From positions 9,251,964 to 9,315,963 of the forward strand of contig OY741280.1 of the NCBI GenBank assembly GCA_963514095.1: 64,000 bases of DNA, given 5' to 3'. The notes under the pieces are model-generated. The model saw only the letters and a list, made by a program, of their open reading frames with translations. It was not told where the DNA came from and made no database searches. Of this stretch, positions 37,829 through 48,285 are shown piece by piece (within the stretch, counting starts at the first letter, position 1; each line of letters opens with the position of its first letter). The position numbers and the translations under genes were made by a program. This DNA comes from Eutrigla gurnardus. Lineage: Eukaryota > Chordata > Actinopteri > Perciformes > Triglidae.

Positions 37829-38630
37829 GACGTCTATTAGTGAGGATATCTTGTCAAAATGGCACAAAGGCACAAATACCAATAGGCTCTTCCTCATTCT
37901 CACACAAAAACACACACTCTGATCTCAATTATTGTTTATGCTGTCATTTCAAATTGATACATTAACACGTTAGGGATGCCTAATTTTGGACTGCTCAGTT
38001 CCACAGTGGTGGTAAATAATGAAAAGCGTTGTAGAGTAGGAAGCCCAGAGCTCATTGTGCAACGTCTGCCAGTCTGGGCTGACTAACCAAATCAGTCACC
38101 AGTGTGATAGATCTGTTTATCACATTTTTTGACAAGAGGAAACATTACGTAACTGCTTGGGACTTGTGTTTTATTTATATGCGTCTGTCTGCGTATATGA
38201 AGCTCCACGACGGCCATGTCAGTGATACAAAGTCATTGTAGACATAGCAGAGGCAAAGAACACAGTCTAATATGTTCACGTTCAGGGGACATAGGGGAAT
38301 ATTGTTGTCAAGTGCATAGTGATGTGTGAGCTGTGTTAAAATGATCACTTTGTTGTGGATGCTAGTAATTGACATAGGCATGGTATACAACCATTCAAAA
38401 TACTTGTAGCATACAATACACCCTCAGGAAAAAAAATGATTTCTATATAGAACCCAAAGGTTCAATATCTTAATAAATATCAATAAAAGACGTATGACTG
38501 TTATTGAAAAGAAGAATGGCTTTATTGGTCAGTGATTTTTTTTAATGTCAGAAATGTATTATTATTTGTAAATTTTGGGTTTGGGTTTGATTATTATTCT
38601 CACTTTAACAGATGAAAATAAACAAATGAG
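37829..38630. other. Intergenic block, nothing recognised
   Basis: No gene. The words 'TTCTATATAGAACCC' near 38440 form a small palindrome that recalls fish MITEs but cannot be extended. Confidence 0.4.
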
Positions 38631-38850
38631 TTGGGAAAATGTTTCATTTAGATGCATAATAATTCTCCACACTGATAGTTTTTGCCCAATAATTGTCCTC
38701 ACATAGATATTCTCCTAAGAAAGCCAAAACCTCACTTTTAATTTCTTAAATATTCAGGTTTGAGGTTTATTGTAGTTGTTCAATAATAAAATGAATCCTC
38801 AAATATACAACTTGCCCAATAATTGTGCACACAATTTATAATATATATAC
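38631..38850 (+). mobile_element. MITE-like repeat with repeated ATAATT...CACAC motif
   Basis: Three direct copies of a motif, 'GCATAATAATTCTCCACAC' (about 38654), 'TTGCCCAATAATTGTCCTCAC' minus its end (38682) and 'TTGCCCAATAATTGTGCAC' (38812), with 'AATATTCAGGTTTGAGG' and 'AATAAAATGAATCCTCAAA' between. This is the word order of a repeat I have met in several fish genomes. No transposase is encoded. Class is uncertain and boundaries are approximate. Confidence 0.58.
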
Positions 38851-41800
38851 ACAAACACACAAATGCAAGGTTAGGTACATGTGAAGTGTATACTTGGAAA
38901 TCATGTGTGTAACACAAACTCACTGCTATGTTTACTGTAAAATGGCAGAAACACAGAACAGCAGCCTACCATAGGCATTCATTAATATAAACAACTCTTC
39001 CCAGTTGGCAGGTCGTATTTACGGTAGCGGTATATCCCACATGACCTGAACGCAGCATAACACTTGGGTCTATTGTGTTTTCTTTCATAAATAGGCCATT
39101 AGCCATTTCTAATGCTCTCTAAATATTCCTTGGCACCCAAGAATCATAACAGAATGTATCTATGCAGTTGCCTCTGCCTGGGGTAAAATGTCCGACAATT
39201 AGAAATGGAGGCTAATTTTCTGTATGCCGATTTGGCAAGCAACACAAATAGCCTGGCAACTGCCTTAATCTGCTTCCATTTGTAGTGCAGCCACTTAAAC
39301 TGGCTGTTATCGCTAAAATGATGGGCAGTGTGGAACAGGCATGTTTTATTTTGATTCAAACATGCTCAAGGAATTAGAAATTAGGTGTATACACCAATAT
39401 TTCTCTCATAGACCCACACACACACACACATTATCTGCTTTTATATTGATGTTATTATTTTGTTGTTATTACAGTATATAATTTGTACTATTATATTGGT
39501 ATCACTTTTATGTAGTAAAATATAATTTTTTGTATGTTCATTTTATGTTTCCTTATAACATTGTGAAATTTTAAGATTATTTAGGTGGAGGCTTCAAATA
39601 AGCCCACTGGGTTTTCTGTCTTTCCCAGTATGTTATTTGTATTTTGTCATTCTTATGTGTTTTTTTATTTTGCACAATTTAAAAAAAATACACAATTTGT
39701 TTTCTAAATAAGAAAGGATGGCGAATGATAATATGCTTTGGAAAGTTTGCTGAACTTTTCTGTTCCTGTTAGAATAAAATAGAAAACATGATGTGATCTT
39801 CACCACGTTACAGCACAATTTTGCTTTATTACCGGGACGACATACGTGGACTAGAGAGATGAATCACAAGCGTAACGTCATCATCATAATGTTGCTGTTC
39901 AAGGACAGCAAAATCACAACCACCCACCCAAGCGGTGTCTTGTACATGTGGGTAATGATCCAAGCCTGCTACTTTGGCTCACAACAGCTCACAACGGAGC
40001 ATATTTATGTTGCAGAATGGGTCAGGTCGGGTGGAATATGTGTCGATGAACCGCTATCATTTCAGCCAAACAAACAGAGACTTTGAATTTGAACGCATCG
40101 CAAAGAAGTCCCGCCCCTCTGTCCAGACCTCTGTTCAAGGCCGCTCCCCCAGAACGCCAAACGAGTGCTCCAGATCGGCAGCATGCGCATAATCAGGAAG
40201 TAAGCATTGACAGACAGGCAGGCCGTCCAATTTTTTCCCCGGCCTGACTTTTCTGATTGGACGGTCACAGATTAAACATTTTTTTTTTACTTTTTTTTTT
40301 TTATGTCAGAGCATTTAATTTAATCAGTATGTTACGAGAATTTCAAGTAATATAAAATAAAGTGTTTCTGAACAGAATCACCTACTCAACCTTTAAGATG
40401 CAGGTATTGTACACGTTGAGCTCATTTTTGTAACTTGGATTTGTCTCTTTCAAACACTGAAACATCTGATACCTGATTTTTACACTGCAGTGAAATGTAA
40501 CCACTTATTGTTTAATTACTTTGAGGCACTGATGCATAATCAGCAAATCCAGGTGAAAATCTGTTTAAACCCGTCTCAACGAGACTTGAATATATGTTAT
40601 AAATTTACTGCCTATTGTTTTGTTTTGTTTTTTTCCTGGCTCTCCTGCTACAGTATCTCTAAGCAAAGCCAAAGTGAATACCGTGGAGATAATCCTCACA
40701 CTAATTAAGTATTGTATCTTAAACAATTCTTATATTTTGCAGAGTAAGTGTTACATTTCCTTTTAATACAGCCGGCCCTGGAGAGGAATAGAGAAAAGTG
40801 CTGGTAACCCAAACAAAGCCTTTCATAAGGATTAATTTGGCTCCGCACAAAGCTTTATACTTGTTTGCATTTCCATCGCTCTGATGTTCTACAATCCCTG
40901 TCAGGGTAATGGGCCACATAGGTAATAATGCAAGCAGCATAGCAAAGCTATTATGAAGTACATTGAATAATAGATGCTCACTATAATGAGTACTGCAAAC
41001 TGTTTCAAGACAATGGTAAACTGCAAAAAGACCTTCATAAGGAGTTCACGCCTAAAAGGAAACTAGATCGCTCGTCAAAAGTCTGTCAGAAAGTAGCAGA
41101 TTGCTTTCCTAAAGAGAGAGGAATCCTTCAGATTCACCCGATAGTTCAATGACTATACACACCTGCACCGTTGTTCCTTTTCATGTCAATACTAAGTTGG
41201 CAGTTCTTTGGTTATCGGTGTGAAAATAAAGGAAATAAAAATGCTTAGTCAATAATTCCACTCTTCACATTACAAGCTGTGACCGACTGAAAAAAACTAC
41301 TTGATGACTTCTGACATCGGTCCTGAAATGCCACCGCAGACCCCGTGAGATATGAGCCACCGCACAGTAAATGGACTGAGCGGATGGCTCAATATGTGAT
41401 GTGGAGACTGTGGATGCAATAGAGAATGTTATTTTGCTGGAGGCACATTACGCTGTGACGCTGTAAGCTGCGTATTTATGAGTCACCATCCCACAGTTCA
41501 CAGAGAGGTCAACGTTGTCGATGGCAAGTTTTTCCTTGAGCCTTGTGTTCAGTCAGCTGTTCAGAAAAAGAGAATGATTGTGTACGATGGAGAGAGGAGA
41601 TAAAGGGACTTTGTATCATTTAGTGTTTTAGGGTAAATCGTGCTCTATGTTCCATAAGTGTGAGACTCTACACTTGAAGTACAATGTTGCCATGGAGTCA
41701 GAGTGTTAGCTGTGGGCTAATGGTGTTAAAAGTATGGCCAATCAGCTATTAGCATTTGTGCCTGTTTGCAATGTTCCTGTGCTCGACATTTATCGCTGGA

Positions 41801-42289
41801 TTACATAAATACAGAAGAATACTTCTCAGGCAATCGCTGCACTTGAAGGTGTCTTCTTTCTGCAAGTGGAATAGGACGTTTGGCGTTGCGAGGAGTACGA
41901 AATGTGCCAGTAATTGCCGCAAACAAGCACTAATGCTTTTGAAATTGCCTCCTGAGTGTCACAGCTGCTTTGGCAGCTCCAACTGCTGACCATTTCCATA
42001 AGCGAGCTGGTCGACAATAAGTAACTTACCAAATGGCAGTAGCGGATGCAGAATTGCGTGTGAAGAACAAGTTCAAAGAGATAGAAAGGCCTCCATTAAC
42101 TGTAGTTGGTATAGATTATGCAAATAAATCAAGGCAAAATAAACCATTGTAAAAGATGACTTGCCTGATGGATTCACAGGATATATAACAATAAGGTAAA
42201 CCTATTTAATCATCTCTCCTGAAGCGGAAACTCTTCTTTTGTGGTGTAAAACCACAAGTGTTTTCAGTCATACCCTCAACCTTAATCTT
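38851..42289. other. Intergenic block, nothing firmly recognised
   Basis: No gene. A 9-bp inverted repeat (CCGTCCAAT near 40227, ATTGGACGG near 40255) lies in a GC-richer segment (about 40010-40265) that may be an old repeat. Sequence around 40730-40950 is repeat-poor. Confidence 0.4.
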
Positions 42290-42660
42290 ATTATTATTTC
42301 CGTTAGAGCATTCGTATTATATCAGGATCAAAAGATGAAGCGGGGAACTTTAATCGCCCAGTAATTAATGCGTGGATTTCAAATGATTAGTCATATGTGA
42401 TGCCGACAAGCGTAAGAGCGTCGCCGTGTGAATGCTTAACATCCATTTAATTTTTCGTTGTGAAAAGCGCATCTGAGCCCACGTTTTCATTTCTTTCTGA
42501 AATTAAAGAAATACTCCAAGCCTTCGTTGCTTAATGGATTATGGTTCAATTTTCCACCCACCTCTTCCCAGTAGAGTTGAATGAGCCAAAATCTCTCCGG
42601 TTTCTAGTCTCTCGCCATGAAAGAATGCAAAGCTATTAGCACCTTTCCCCAACGCCGGGC
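42290..42660. other. Candidate conserved non-coding block
   Basis: Repeat-free and containing 'CCCAGTAATTAATGCGTGG' (42358-42376), 'AAATGATTAGTCATATG' and 'CTTAATGGATTATGG', words typical of homeodomain-bound vertebrate enhancers. Supported only by composition and motif content. Confidence 0.28.
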
Positions 42661-43619
42661 CGACAATAGTTCTACAGGGATAACACCATTAGAACAGGTG
42701 TTTTAGGTAAGGGCTGCTCTTTGAACTGTCATATCTGGGACATAGTTCAGTGGAACATATTGTGTTTTTCCTTTTTTTAAACAGGCCTGCTCATTTGTCC
42801 TCTCCCATTGACTACGATCCCTTTTTAATTGACTCTTTTGCCGCGTCTGCCGGTCGGAGGCTCTCTGCTTGCCTGCTCTTCTGTTTTTGTTCTGCCTTTT
42901 GTACACATTGAGAATCAAAGCCACCCCCTCTCCCTATCCATCATTCCCTGTCTTGTCTGTCTATTCTGTCTTCTGACTCCATAATTGTTAGAAAAGGAAG
43001 TGCGTTGAAAACAGTTGAGGGCAGGGGTTTTAAAATGAAGGTGAAAGACAATTTTAAAAAAAGGTCTTACTTACTTATCTATTTACTGTAACCGTACAGT
43101 AGAAGTAACCAATGTGTGCAAAGAAGACCTCCCAGTTAATCATGTGTCCGTGGCTGTCCTTCTGTAATGAAAAGTACTTCGTCACACCTTTCATTTAAGC
43201 AAGTCCAGTAATAATACCTCTTTAATTTATATGGGTTACTTACGGCTTCACTCACATAATGGTATCGATCCGCATTTCTAAGTCGTCCTCTGCCCCTCTG
43301 TTCATCTGGTTTTAACCGGCAGGGTTTTAATATGTGTTTTAGTCCTCTGACAACCATTACAAACACACTTAGCACTTGGTGTGAGCATGAGTAAAGAGTT
43401 AGGCTTGACAGAGCACTAATGGAATTCTCCCATGAGTCTTTAGAAGCCTTTCATATGTCTTAATGAGAAAACGCAGAACGGCTGCATAATGTGTGTGTGG
43501 CGTCGCCCAAAGACGCCTTGTCTCCTGCTTTTGCATGTGTGCGTGTGAAAGGAGTAGATACTTGGTCACGCTGCATTAACAGCTAAGCCGCTCGGCCACT
43601 TCCGAGTTAGGCCCTTCCT
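42661..43619. other. Intergenic block, nothing recognised
   Basis: No gene, RNA gene or named repeat visible. Confidence 0.45.
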
Positions 43620-43925
43620 CGCCTGAGGTTAACGGTGTTGTTGAGACCCACCGCGACAATTATCCCCAATCTCTTCATGTCTGCCCTCACGCGGCTCCCC
43701 GGACTAAAATACTTGAGCTAAATTACCTAGCATGTACCCCGACGCAAATATTCCCTTTTATTTAACATTCAGGGGCCGGCTTACTGTCATTGATCTTTCC
43801 CATGTTAATTGAGGTAAGGGTCTGTTTCTACCCATTCTTCTATTGATCTGAAATGCCATCAGTCAGAGGCTTAATTAAGCAGCTAATAGAGGGAAATGCT
43901 ATCGATCCCATGGAGTCACGGCATT
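43620..43925. other. Candidate conserved non-coding block
   Basis: Mixed-composition, repeat-free sequence with the palindrome TTAATTAA (43871-43878) next to 'GCAGCTAATAGAGGG', plus 'TTGATCTTTCCCATGTTAA'. It ends at a short GT run (43929-43952). Looks like a regulatory element; conservation untested. Confidence 0.28.
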
Positions 43926-45111
43926 TGAGTGTGTGTGTGTGAGTGTGTATGTGAGTTGATGTGGGTGGAAATTCCTGGTTATCACAAGCAGAATATTAGT
44001 TAATATTTGCGGTCACACAACAATTTAATTAAGGTGCAGAAGTGTTTTCTGGGACCAGCAAAGGTGTCCGTGTTTGCTCATTAATGATCTGTTGATTAAG
44101 CAATGAGTGTAGCATTATTTCATGAAGAAAAGGTGAGCGTAATGGAAGTACAACTGTGAATGAGATGGCACATCAATGACCTGCATATGATTGATCAATA
44201 ACTATTTTTACACTACTTTCACACTTAAAAATAACAAAAATATATATAATTAATACTATGTTACAATGTCATATTATTATCTCAGTCTGAAATACAGTTA
44301 GCTATCTGGATATAAATTTTCTGTTTCCAATGACACAAAGACCTCCAGGCTCTGAGACCTGTTCAACAAACCCTGATCTTGACCTCGGAGTTGACTAAAC
44401 CCTCAGTTTTTGGTTGCACAACAGATGCTCACATTCACTTCAATTACTCATCTACATTGATTTTGTTTTGCCCATATTTGTTCTGTTGTGCTCCTGCACC
44501 ATTGTCATTTTTCCGTTTTTTCCTCACTAACTGGCAACCCCAAAGACTCTTGACCCCTGACTATGCAGATATACCATGTGATACCATCTTCATTTTCTAT
44601 TGGCTCACAAGCCTTTCTAGAAGCCGCAGCCACGTCACACATCTATACAGAGGTAACCGTCAACATTTTTAAAAATGATTAATTAAAAATCAAAAATGTT
44701 TTTCAAGCGAAGTGATACTTTGATTCTGCACCTTTCTAAAAGCTCTATGGAAGTTTTTATTATTCATTTAAATAACTTTATCAGTAGGACCTTTAAAGGA
44801 AAGTGGAGTGGTCGTGATATTGTATTGGCTCTAACCTATATTTTCACATACATTCCTCTTTTTGATACATTTATTTTATGCTCATCATCTTATCCAGTAA
44901 TAATGTTTTGGATTTATTTGTACTTTAAAGGGCATCAAGGTTAAAATACTGTAGATTTTACATTTTTACACATCTATTTGGACCTTGGCTCAACACCATT
45001 CAGTGGCAATATTTCAGATACTTCAACAAATTTAAGCACAGTACTTGAAATGCTGTCAAAACACATTCAGGCGACAACCTATTTAAAAAAATATTTTGCC
45101 CGCTTAGAAAT
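43926..45111. other. Intergenic block, nothing recognised
   Basis: Short GT run at 43929-43952, otherwise AT-rich DNA without a supported feature. Confidence 0.45.
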
Positions 45112-45119
45112 GTTATTAT
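45112..45119. repeat. Left 8-bp target-site duplication of hAT element
   Basis: 'GTTATTAT', identical to 46794-46801. hAT transposases make 8-bp duplications. Confidence 0.93.
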
Positions 45120-45435
45120 TAGGGCTGTCAAAAGATTTATTTTTTTAATCGCGATTAATCGCATTTTGTCCATAGTTAACTCGCGATTAATCGCAAATTA
45201 ATCGCATTTTTTTGGCACATTTTTTTTCTTCTAAATGTACATTAATGTATTTTGTTCATATTCTTAATACTTTTAACAACATAAGGGCAAATTTACTTGA
45301 TTTATGAAAATGTTTATTTAACACTTCAAATATCCCCTTACCAAAACATGGGATCAAAACAGGGTTATAAGAATATATCACAAACAATTAAAGTGAACAT
45401 GTCACAGGAGATAGTGTAACAGGACATAAGTACAG

Positions 45436-45585
45436 TTAGGATATAAGTGCATTGGCTTGCAAGTGATATCTCAGACTGGACGTATTTCTATGGTAGCTCA
45501 TTTCATACCCACAGTACGCGCAGATGACTTTGGTCTTATCGACTGAACCATCTGGCAGTCTTTTGAAGGTGAACAGCTTTTCACA
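45436..45585 (-). pseudogene. hAT transposase remnant, BED-type zinc finger
   Basis: After the boundary of the inserted element the minus strand reads 'KLFTFKRLPDGSVDKTKV', then 'ICAYCGYEMSYHRNTSSLRY' and 'HLQAN'. This is the BED finger of ZBED-like hAT transposases, a DNA-binding domain with C-x2-C and a H-x(3-5)-H pair. The first two cysteines and one histidine are present, but where families normally have HLQAKH this copy reads HLQANA, so the second histidine ligand is lost at what is probably the internal deletion junction. The upstream coding part is separated from it by the 1-kb insertion; a possible continuation at 46632-46680 (minus) is too short to confirm. Nothing of the catalytic domain follows. 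Confidence 0.75.
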
Positions 45586-45586
45586 T

Positions 45587-46631
45587 AAGGTGCGTGTCCA
45601 CAGGCAGCGGTGTTTCCCCGCGTCCCATTCATTGTCTATGTGAAACGCCGTGCAATGCATTCTGGTAGCGTCGCAGCGAATGTCGAGAGACGGCGCGCGA
45701 GTTGGCCGCTCCTCATTTGCCTTGAAGTCGAATCTACTTTATGCTAATCAGAGGCGCCGGGCTCGACTCGCCGCCTCGCGAACGCTCGCAAAAATGTGTT
45801 GTTTGAAGGAGAGCGCCTGTCAATCATCCTCTAGTGGCAGCCCACCAAGCGTGCAATACTGGGAAGCGGCGCGTCCACACGCGTTTAAAATCGCCCCTGT
45901 GGACACGTAAGGTGCGTGTCCACAGGCAGCGGTGTTTCCCCGCGTCCCATTCATTGTCTATGTGAAACGCCGTGCAATGCATTCTGGTAGCGTCGCGGCG
46001 AATGTCGAGAGACGGCGCGCGAGTTGGCCGCTCCTCATTTGCCTTGAAGTCGAATCTACTTTATGCTAATCAGAGGCGCCGGGCTCGACTCGCCGCCTCG
46101 CGAACGCTCGCAAAAATGTGTTGTATGAAGGAGAGCGCCTGTCAATCATCCTCTAGTGGCAGCCCACCAAGCGTGCAATACTGGGAAGCGGCGCGTCCAC
46201 ACGCGTTTAAAATCGCCCCTGTGGACACGTAAGGTGCGTGTCCACAGGCAGCGGTGTTTCCCCGCGTCCCATTCATTGTCTATGTGAAAAGCTGTGCAAT
46301 GCATTCTGGTAGCGTCGCGGCGAATGTCGAGAGATGGCGCGCGAGTTGGCCGCTTCTCATTTGCCTAAAGTTGAAGTCGAATCTACTTTATGCTAATCAG
46401 AGGCGCCGGGCTCGACTCGCCGCCTCGGGAACGCTCGCGAACGCTCGCAAAAAAAGTGTTGTTTAAAGGAGAGCGCCTGTCAATCATCCTCTAGTGGCAG
46501 CCCACCAAGCGTGCAATACTGGAAAGCGGCGCGTCTACACGCGTTTAAAATCGCCCCTGTGGACACGCACCTGTACCTATAGACAATGAACGGGACGCGG
46601 GGAAACACCGCTGCCTGTGGACGCGCACCTT
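45587..46631. mobile_element. Nested CpG-rich inverted-repeat element, tandemly triplicated
   Basis: A 53-bp segment beginning 'AAGGTGCGTGTCCACAGGC' (45587-45639) recurs inverted at 46579-46631 with two mismatches, so the whole block has long terminal inverted repeats. Between them a unit is repeated head to tail: 45587-45908 (322 bp), 45909-46230 (322 bp) and a third copy from 46231 to about 46573. Each unit ends 'CGCCCCTGTGGACACG', the inverse of its own start, so each is itself bounded by short inverted repeats. It encodes no protein. Copies 1 and 2 are nearly identical; copy 3 has many substitutions and small insertions. The class is uncertain; PIF/Harbinger is possible because 'TAA' lies at the unit junctions, but the outer flanks show no clear duplication. 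Confidence 0.82.
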
Positions 46632-46793
46632 CCCTCTGGATCAAGACTACAGGTGCCACCGACGGCCATAAATCATACAATGCAAGTTTTTTTTTTTTTT
46701 AATACCGAGCGTTAATCGCGCGTTAAAAAAATTAACGGCGTTAAGAGGATGTTGCGTTAACGCTTTATTAACGCGTTAACTTTGACAGCCCTA

Positions 46794-46801
46794 GTTATTA
46801 T
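46794..46801. repeat. Right 8-bp target-site duplication of hAT element
   Basis: 'GTTATTAT', identical to 45112-45119. Confidence 0.93.
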
Positions 46802-48199
46802 ATAATCTCAATTATTATAGGAAAAAAAGGGATCAAATACATGACCGTCAACTTAAATGTTGAATAAATGACTGATTCTGAAATTCCGTAAAGCTCCATT
46901 GATCAATGTGCTTTGATACGAGGTTGCCAGTGAGCAGGTAAGGGTCACAGAGTGGTAACTGACCCAGAGTTTAAATTACTTCTCTTCCTGGAACTGACAA
47001 ACTGAATTTTCGTCATCTCAGGGTTAACAGACTCAGAGTTTTCACTAAAGCTGCTCTCACAAACAGGGCCTTGACTTGTCAGACTTGTAGCACGACTTGC
47101 TCTAAAGAAAGATATTATGCATGCAACTGTTGCTCCCCGGTGACTTGAGGTGATGGTGCAGGGATGATTGGCAAGAACAAGCAGTCCTGATGGATTTCAG
47201 TGAAGTACTGAACTTCTTAAGGTCAGGAACCCCTCACAAAAGTCCAAGGACCTCCTCATAACAAACACTGGTTAAGCATATGCTTACTACCATTTTAACT
47301 TAGATGCCATCAGAACAATTTCTATTTTAATGCTTGCAACTATATAGACTTTGTGATTCAAAGTGATCAATAGAATCCTATACATATAAATCATGTTAAT
47401 ACCACCTTGTACTGCCCTTATCTTCGTTTTTGAGCACCTGAAGACATGAGTTATATTGTCTCAGCTATGCTAGTTTGGGTTAAGCGTCACTTGAGGATGT
47501 GGACTGACTCAAATCTCTCAAATCTCCATCCTTGCCAGCAAACTAGCTTGCTGCTAAGCAAAGCTAGACAGCAGCAGAGACTGTTTGTTGCGAGTAAAGC
47601 CCATACCTTACGTAGATGGGAGCAATGGACACATTATGCTAGTTTTAATGGCTTCATTAGTGGCCTGTAAATATTTGCCAGATACTGGATGCTGCAGTTT
47701 ATGCTACAAGTCAATCATGCTAAAATTGGTTTCAAATATGGTTTAGATTTCATTTTTTGGCCATATTGTTGCCAAAGAAACAAATTCATGATATGTGTAT
47801 TCCTACACTGCGGTTTTTAGCTTCCGTACCACCAACATTCAGTTGTGGATGCTGTTTCTGGTCTGGTTGTAGAAGAAAGCCAAACAAACACTTACTTAGG
47901 AATAAGTGGTTTCAGAAATGTTTACAAAACATGACAAAAAATGTACCTGACAATCTGAATTTACCATTAACGTAGCATAATATGTATATTTAAAATATTA
48001 TTTTAAACTGTTCTGCTGTTGTGGAAAGTTTTGTTCCCTTCAGATTGTTCTCCGCAGGAACACAAAAGTGCTGGGATTTGGTGACGACATTGGGCTAAGT
48101 ATTAAATCTCAGTGGGTGAAAAAAGTTCATATGTCCCTGACAGTCTGAGCAGTAAGCTCTCAATTAAACCGCATGGAGACATCTTAATTTCAGTGGGAT

Positions 48200-48201
<2 letters not shown>
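46802..48201. other. Intergenic block, nothing firmly recognised
   Basis: No gene. The part around 47440-47660 ('AGCTTGCTGCTAAGCAAAGC') might be an old fish repeat but cannot be bounded. Confidence 0.4.

Positions 48202-48282
<81 letters not shown>
48202..48282. repeat. (AC)40 microsatellite
   Basis: Uninterrupted 81-bp AC run. Confidence 0.97.

Positions 48283-48285
<3 letters not shown>

Larger units (their letters stand above)
45120..46793 (-). mobile_element. Non-autonomous hAT DNA transposon
   Basis: The ends are perfect 13-bp inverted repeats, TAGGGCTGTCAAA (45120-45132) and TTTGACAGCCCTA (46781-46793), with identical 8-bp GTTATTAT duplications outside. Sub-terminal regions are packed with short palindromes ('TTAATCGCGATTAATCGC' on the left, 'TTAACGCGTTAA' types on the right), as transposase-binding sites often are. 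Inside, a BED-finger fragment of the transposase is left on the minus strand (45436-45585). The RNase-H-like catalytic domain and the C-terminal dimerisation domain are absent, so movement would need a transposase in trans. A second inverted-repeat element occupies 45587-46631. Confidence 0.92.

Noticed and set aside
45650..46466. Three similar 70-86-codon plus-strand ORFs that look like a gene family
   Set aside because: They are translations of the three tandem copies of the nested element, with no domain and no start or stop conservation beyond the DNA repeat.
45590..46640. CpG island marking a promoter
   Set aside because: The CpG richness belongs to the tandem copies of the nested transposable element.
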